The notes below the pieces were generated by a model. That model was not told the origin of the DNA, did no database searches, and saw only the letters and a list, made by a program, of their open reading frames with translations. Positions 15,882-18,861 of a stretch of DNA of 18,861 nucleotides are shown piece by piece. The stretch is taken from positions 1 to 18,861 of the forward strand of contig JBIKVN010000029.1 of NCBI GenBank assembly GCA_044356865.1, in the 5' to 3' direction. The stretch is from JBEIUL01 sp044356865 (GTDB lineage Bacteria > Planctomycetota > Phycisphaerae > Phycisphaerales > SM1A02). Numbering within the stretch: position 1 is the first letter of the stretch; each line of letters begins with the position of its first letter. The position numbers and the translations under genes were made by a program.

Positions 15882-15898
15882 GAGCCGGCGGGCGGCTC
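15882..15898 (-). repeat. Inverted repeat in the FlgI-like gene / smc gap
   Basis: Perfect 6-bp arms GAGCCG and CGGCTC enclose a 5-nt loop, between the lipoprotein stop (15917) and the smc start (15861). It lies just upstream of the smc Shine-Dalgarno (GGAGG at 15872-15876). The same arm sequence occurs at 4404-4423. No T-run follows. Confidence 0.4.
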
Positions 15899-15916
15899 CA
15901 GTCAGGACTCCACTCC

Positions 15917-17824
15917 TCAACGCGGCACAGTATCGCGTTGCAGTCCGGTCCGTTCAATCACCGTCCGTCCGCTCGCCCCGGACACGTCGGCCCGGTCGAG
16001 ATCGGCGAGGTCGCTCGCCGGGCTCGTCCCGGCCCCGGCGACGGCCGAGGTCTCCGCCTCGCCCTCGAGGCCGGGGTCGTCGAACTCGGGCCGCTCGATC
16101 TCCTCGTCGGGCTTCTGGGCCCGGATGATCGCGGCGAGGATCCGGTCCTGCTCCGCCTTGAAGTCACCGGGCACATAGCCGGCCCGCCAGAGCTGGTGGA
16201 GGGCGCCGATCGTCTCCGAGTAGCTCAGGCCGATCCCGGGCGTCGGCTTCTCGATCGTCGTGGTGTGGCCGAGGAAGGGGATCAGCTCGATGAGCTTCGG
16301 ATCGGAGTTCTCGACCTCCGGCGGCGCCCCGTTGCCGGGCCGGAAGAAGACCTGCAGCGACGGGTCGCCCTCGTCGGCCTTCACCATGAGCCGGTTCGAC
16401 CACGCCGAGAAGGTGACGGGACGGGTCACCTCGGTCGTCTCGTCGAAGACGACGATCCGCGGCGTGCCGGTCTGGGCGACATACAGCATCGGCCGCGAGC
16501 TCGGCACGAGATGGACGGAGAACTTGTCGTCGACCGCGAGCCGGCCGATGAGCGGATCCTTCCGCTTCTCGAGGGTGTCGAAGACGGCGAGCCGGACATC
16601 GACCGCCTCGTCGTCGAGCAGCTCGCGCAGGCCCACGTCGATCGCGGGATTGCGGCCCATGTCGGCGAGGAGCCCGATCGCGGCGAGCCGGTTCTTCTCC
16701 TCGCCTTCCTTCGCCATCGTCAGCAGCGGTCGCACCGAGAGCGGGTCGTCGAGATGGGCCCCGGACACGAGGGCCGCCATCCGGACCTGCTCCTCGGGAT
16801 AGTCGTAGAGGTCCTGGATCATCGGGACCGCCTTCTTCCCGATCGCCCGCCATCGCCACGAGGCCGCGTCGGCCATGCCCGGGTTCGAGAGGAGGGCCCG
16901 GCGGACGTAGAGCGCCGTCTGTTCGGGCGCCTCGACAAGCAGCGGCGTGTGCGAAAGCAGCTGCACGAACGACTCGCTGTCGTCGCGGTAGCTCGGGGGC
17001 ACGGTGATGTCGATGGCGTCGCCCGAGCGGCCCTTGGCGGTCTCCTGGGCCTGGCCGTCCTCGCGCGGGAAGGTCGAGTTGATGGCGCTCTCGATCGACT
17101 TGGCGCGGGTGTGGCTCGTCTGCGACATGCGCAGGCGGATCACCATGTCCTGCATCATCGAGCCGCCCTCGAGGATGCGGCCGCTGAGCCGGTTCACCGC
17201 GTCCCGCTCGAGGGCCCGCGGCTGCACGAACGGGTTGATGAAGATCGGGCCGCGGGCCTCGGCCAGCGGCTTGGCCTGCCGGTTGCCGGTCACCAGCGGC
17301 CCCGGCCGCAGCTCGGTGGTCCAGAGCGTTCCGCCCTCGAGGCTCGTCGAGCCCGAGCCGGGCACCGCGAAGACGCGGACATCGAACTTCTGCTCCTTGG
17401 GCGAGCCGGGCGGGATCACGCCTTCGACGATGACCACCGCGCAGTCGCCGGAGTCGAGCATCCGCTCGGGGGTGATGTCGCCGAAACCGGTCGCGGCGTT
17501 TCCCACGCCCTTGCGGGCCATCTCCTGCAGCATGAACGCCCGCACGTCGGCGGGCATGAGGCGGCTGCCGGTGCCCTCGAGCCCGACCACGAGGCCGTAG
17601 CCGCGGACCACCACCGGCTGGAACCCCGTGACCATCGCCTCGCTCGCGACCGTGCCGCGCAGGATGGGCTCGACATCGAGCTTGAAGTTGGCGGAGTTGA
17701 TCTTCTCGAGCCCGACCTTCGGATCGGCCCGCTCCACGATGTCGCTGCACGCCACGATCGCCGCGAGGGCGACGAGGACGGCGAGGGTGCGGGACGCGCG
17801 AGGCAGGCGGAGCGGGAGACGCAT
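15917..17824 (-). CDS. Lipoprotein with FlgI (P-ring)-like domain and HEAT-like repeats
   Basis: Protein of 635 aa. The N-terminus is a lipoprotein signal: basic MRLPLRLPRASR, hydrophobic stretch, lipobox IVAC with Cys26. A FlgI-like part covers about 55-300: VVVRGYGLVVGLEGTGS, then DCAVVIVEGVIPPGS, FDVRVFAVPGSGSTSLEGGTL, NRLSGRILEGG and DAIDITVP, matching the order of P-ring FlgI. A helical region at about 300-425 (EQVRMAALVSGAHL, RLAAIGLLADMG, VDVRLAVFDTLEK) looks like HEAT repeats. A beta-rich part (430-525) and a polar tail follow. Flagellar FlgI is about 370 aa, is not a lipoprotein and lacks HEAT repeats. No flagellar gene is near. The start follows the tRNA-Val 3' end by 10 nt and has no Shine-Dalgarno. 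It could be a P-ring protein or a non-flagellar envelope relative. Confidence 0.75.
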   Translation of the reverse strand: MRLPLRLPRASRTLAVLVALAAIVACSDIVERADPKVGLEKINSANFKLDVEPILRGTVASEAMVTGFQPVVVRGYGLVVGLEGTGSRLMPADVRAFMLQEMARKGVGNAATGFGDITPERMLDSGDCAVVIVEGVIPPGSPKEQKFDVRVFAVPGSGSTSLEGGTLWTTELRPGPLVTGNRQAKPLAEARGPIFINPFVQPRALERDAVNRLSGRILEGGSMMQDMVIRLRMSQTSHTRAKSIESAINSTFPREDGQAQETAKGRSGDAIDITVPPSYRDDSESFVQLLSHTPLLVEAPEQTALYVRRALLSNPGMADAASWRWRAIGKKAVPMIQDLYDYPEEQVRMAALVSGAHLDDPLSVRPLLTMAKEGEEKNRLAAIGLLADMGRNPAIDVGLRELLDDEAVDVRLAVFDTLEKRKDPLIGRLAVDDKFSVHLVPSSRPMLYVAQTGTPRIVVFDETTEVTRPVTFSAWSNRLMVKADEGDPSLQVFFRPGNGAPPEVENSDPKLIELIPFLGHTTTIEKPTPGIGLSYSETIGALHQLWRAGYVPGDFKAEQDRILAAIIRAQKPDEEIERPEFDDPGLEGEAETSAVAGAGTSPASDLADLDRADVSGASGRTVIERTGLQRDTVPR

Positions 17825-17834
17825 GGGGGGAGAA

Positions 17835-17908
17835 TGGACGCTACAGGACTCGAACCTGTGACATCCGCCGTGTAAAGGCGGCGCTCTAGCCGACTGAGCT
17901 AAGCGTCC
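17835..17908 (-). tRNA. tRNA-Val (anticodon UAC)
   Basis: A 74-nt cloverleaf is fully readable on the minus strand. The acceptor stem GGACGCT/AGCGTCC has 7 bp, the D-arm is GCTC...GAGC, the anticodon stem CCGCC/GGCGG encloses loop TTTACAC (anticodon TAC, valine GUA codons), and the T-arm ACAGG/CCTGT has loop TTCGAGT. The discriminator base is A, and CCA is not encoded. The next gene starts 10 nt downstream on the same strand. Confidence 0.96.
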
Positions 17909-17930
17909 GGCGGGCCTCGGCGGGAGGCGG

Positions 17931-17936
17931 ATGATA
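17931..17936 (-). promoter_or_regulatory. Putative -10 hexamer for tRNA-Val and downstream genes
   Basis: On the minus strand this reads TATCAT, a good -10 match, 22 nt before the tRNA 5' end. That gives a short 5' trailer for RNase P removal. No clear -35 is seen. It lies back to back with the hexamer of the helicase gene at 17947-17952. Confidence 0.4.
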
Positions 17937-17946
17937 GCGGGGCCCG

Positions 17947-17952
17947 TAGACT
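17947..17952 (+). promoter_or_regulatory. Putative -10 hexamer for the hrpA-type helicase (N10 from GTG)
   Basis: TAGACT ends exactly 10 nt before the GTG at 17963, the same spacing as at three other starts, with no Shine-Dalgarno. This is the main reason for choosing GTG 17963 rather than the in-frame ATG at 18008. Confidence 0.48.
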
Positions 17953-17962
17953 CCCCGCTCCG

Positions 17963-18861
17963 GTGCGCGACCCCCTGCACGAGCTCGCCCGCCTCACCCG
18001 GCGCTGCATGGACTCCGAGGCCCGGGTCCTCCGCCGGCGACTCTCGGACCTGCGGCGGGGAGATGCGGCGGCGCTCGAGCCGGCCGAGGTCGAACGGCTG
18101 AGGACGGAGATCGAGCGGGCGGTCGCCCGCCGCGCGGCGCGGGCCGCGAGCGTCCCGGTGGTGAGCTATCCGGCGGAACTCCCGGTGAGCGGGGCCCGCG
18201 AGCGGATCGTCGGGCTGCTCCGGACGGAACGGGCCCTCGTCGTCTGCGGCGAGACCGGAAGCGGAAAGAGCACGCAGCTTCCCAAGATGTGCCTCGAGGC
18301 CGGGCGGGGCGTGGCGGGGCTGGTCGGCCACACCCAGCCGCGCCGCATCGCCGCCCGCGGGGTCGCGGCGCGGCTCGCGGCCGAGCTCGGCGTGCCGCTC
18401 GGGACCCTCGTCGGCTTCCAGACCCGCTTCGACGCCCGGCTCTCGCCGGAAACCCTCGTCAAGGTCATGACCGACGGGATCCTGCTCGCCGAGACCCGCC
18501 GCGACCGTGGGCTGCACCGCTACGACACGATCATCGTCGACGAGGCCCACGAGCGCAGCCTCAACATCGACTTCCTCCTCGGCCACCTCAAGCGGCTGCT
18601 CGAGCGGCGCGACGACCTCGTCGTGGTGGTGACGAGCGCGACGCTCGAGGCCGAGCGCGTCGCGGCCTTCCTCGGCGACGCGCCGGTCGTCGAGGTCTCG
18701 GGCCGCGGCTTCCCGATCGAGACCCGTTTCCGCGACGCGGCCCGGCCGCCGCTCGAGCCCGATGACGAGGACCCGCGCTTCCTCGAGGCGATCGTCGAGG
18801 CCCTCGAGGAGGTCGAGCGGACGCCCGCGGCGGGCGGCGGACCGCGGAACTCGCTCGTCTT
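17963..18861 (+). CDS. hrpA: ATP-dependent RNA helicase HrpA, N-terminal part (cut by window edge)
   Basis: The first 299 codons of a DEAH-box helicase, which uses NTP hydrolysis to unwind or remodel RNA; full-length HrpA is about 1300 aa. A basic helical extension (1-65) precedes YPAELPVSG. Then come Walker A GETGSGKST (96-104), HTQPRRIAA (123-131, motif Ia), VKVMTDGILLAE (166-177), the DEAH box at 193-196 followed by ERSLNIDFLLG, and TSAT (224-227, motif III). The pattern TQPRRIAAR plus DEAHERSLNIDFLLG is typical of HrpA rather than HrpB. Its role in bacteria includes rescue of stalled ribosomes in Escherichia coli. An ATG start at 18008 would shorten the extension by 15 residues. It is divergent from tRNA-Val across a 54-bp gap. 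Confidence 0.93.
   Translation, partial: MRDPLHELARLTRRCMDSEARVLRRRLSDLRRGDAAALEPAEVERLRTEIERAVARRAARAASVPVVSYPAELPVSGARERIVGLLRTERALVVCGETGSGKSTQLPKMCLEAGRGVAGLVGHTQPRRIAARGVAARLAAELGVPLGTLVGFQTRFDARLSPETLVKVMTDGILLAETRRDRGLHRYDTIIVDEAHERSLNIDFLLGHLKRLLERRDDLVVVVTSATLEAERVAAFLGDAPVVEVSGRGFPIETRFRDAARPPLEPDDEDPRFLEAIVEALEEVERTPAAGGGPRNSLV

Noticed and set aside
12184..16128. Plus-strand open frame of 1314 codons across smc
   Set aside because: It is antisense to smc, whose protein has complete SMC motifs. The frame stays open because of high GC and shows low-complexity Arg/Gly/Glu-rich translation without any domain.
17825..18586. Longer start for the FlgI-like lipoprotein reaching into the helicase region
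   Set aside because: It would run through the tRNA gene and antisense to hrpA. The ATG at 17824 gives a proper lipoprotein signal peptide.
1..18861. Very frequent CTCGAG palindrome
   Set aside because: It follows from preferred codons CTC (Leu) and GAG (Glu) next to each other, especially in the Smc coiled coil. There is no evidence of a separate DNA signal.
1..18861. Possible mobile element, prophage, CRISPR or attachment site next to tRNA-Val
   Set aside because: No integrase, transposase, direct repeat of the tRNA 3' end or regularly spaced repeats are visible. Both flanks of the tRNA are ordinary housekeeping-type genes.

Overview
The window is GC-rich, double-stranded bacterial chromosome with dense coding. 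There is no plasmid, phage, insertion-sequence or CRISPR signature. The best guess for the host is a planctomycete, probably of the Phycisphaerae type. This rests on the high GC, a WXG100-like start at the left edge, a fused SecD-SecF with very large periplasmic parts, a rhomboid with a DUF6576-like tail, and a FlgI-like HEAT lipoprotein. The assignment is inferred from gene content and is not proven.

Layout, left to right. (1) 1-104 (-): 5' end of a WXG100-like secreted small protein, divergent from (2) 158-1609 (+): succinate-semialdehyde-type aldehyde dehydrogenase. (3) 1654-9001 (+): one rightward block of rhomboid protease, tgt, yajC, secDF fusion and a membrane-anchored two-LysM protein, closed by a GC-rich hairpin terminator at 9034-9064. 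It combines queuosine tRNA modification (Tgt), the Sec accessory complex (YajC, SecDF) and envelope proteins; tgt-yajC-secD-secF is a widespread bacterial gene order. (4) 9044-10998 (-): an aldo/keto reductase and an FAD-dependent oxidoreductase whose genes overlap by ATGA, divergent from (5) 11046-11945 (+): a class IV (HDAC11-like) deacetylase-family protein. (6) 11938-17908 (-): tRNA-Val(UAC), a lipoprotein with a FlgI-like domain plus HEAT-like repeats, and Smc, all on one strand. The smc 3' end overlaps the deacetylase gene by 8 bp. (7) 17963 to the right edge (+): N-terminal part of an HrpA-type DEAH RNA helicase.

The most notable non-coding pattern concerns translation starts. Four genes (158, 1654, 10998 on the minus strand, 17963) have a -10-like TANNNT hexamer exactly 10 nt before the start codon and no clear Shine-Dalgarno; a fifth (11046) has one at 8 nt. 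If these are promoters, the transcripts have leaders of only a few nucleotides. Genes with recognisable Shine-Dalgarno sequences (8087, 15861 minus, 104 minus) lack such a close hexamer. Three divergent gaps carry back-to-back hexamers.

No stretch over 300 bases lacks a gene. The largest gap is 7995-8086, which holds two adjoining inverted repeats. I found no complete novel multi-gene defence or mobile system. The most unusual items are the FlgI/HEAT lipoprotein behind a tRNA gene, the near-leaderless start signature, the FAD/AKR pair beside a class IV deacetylase, and lineage-type expansions in Smc and SecDF.
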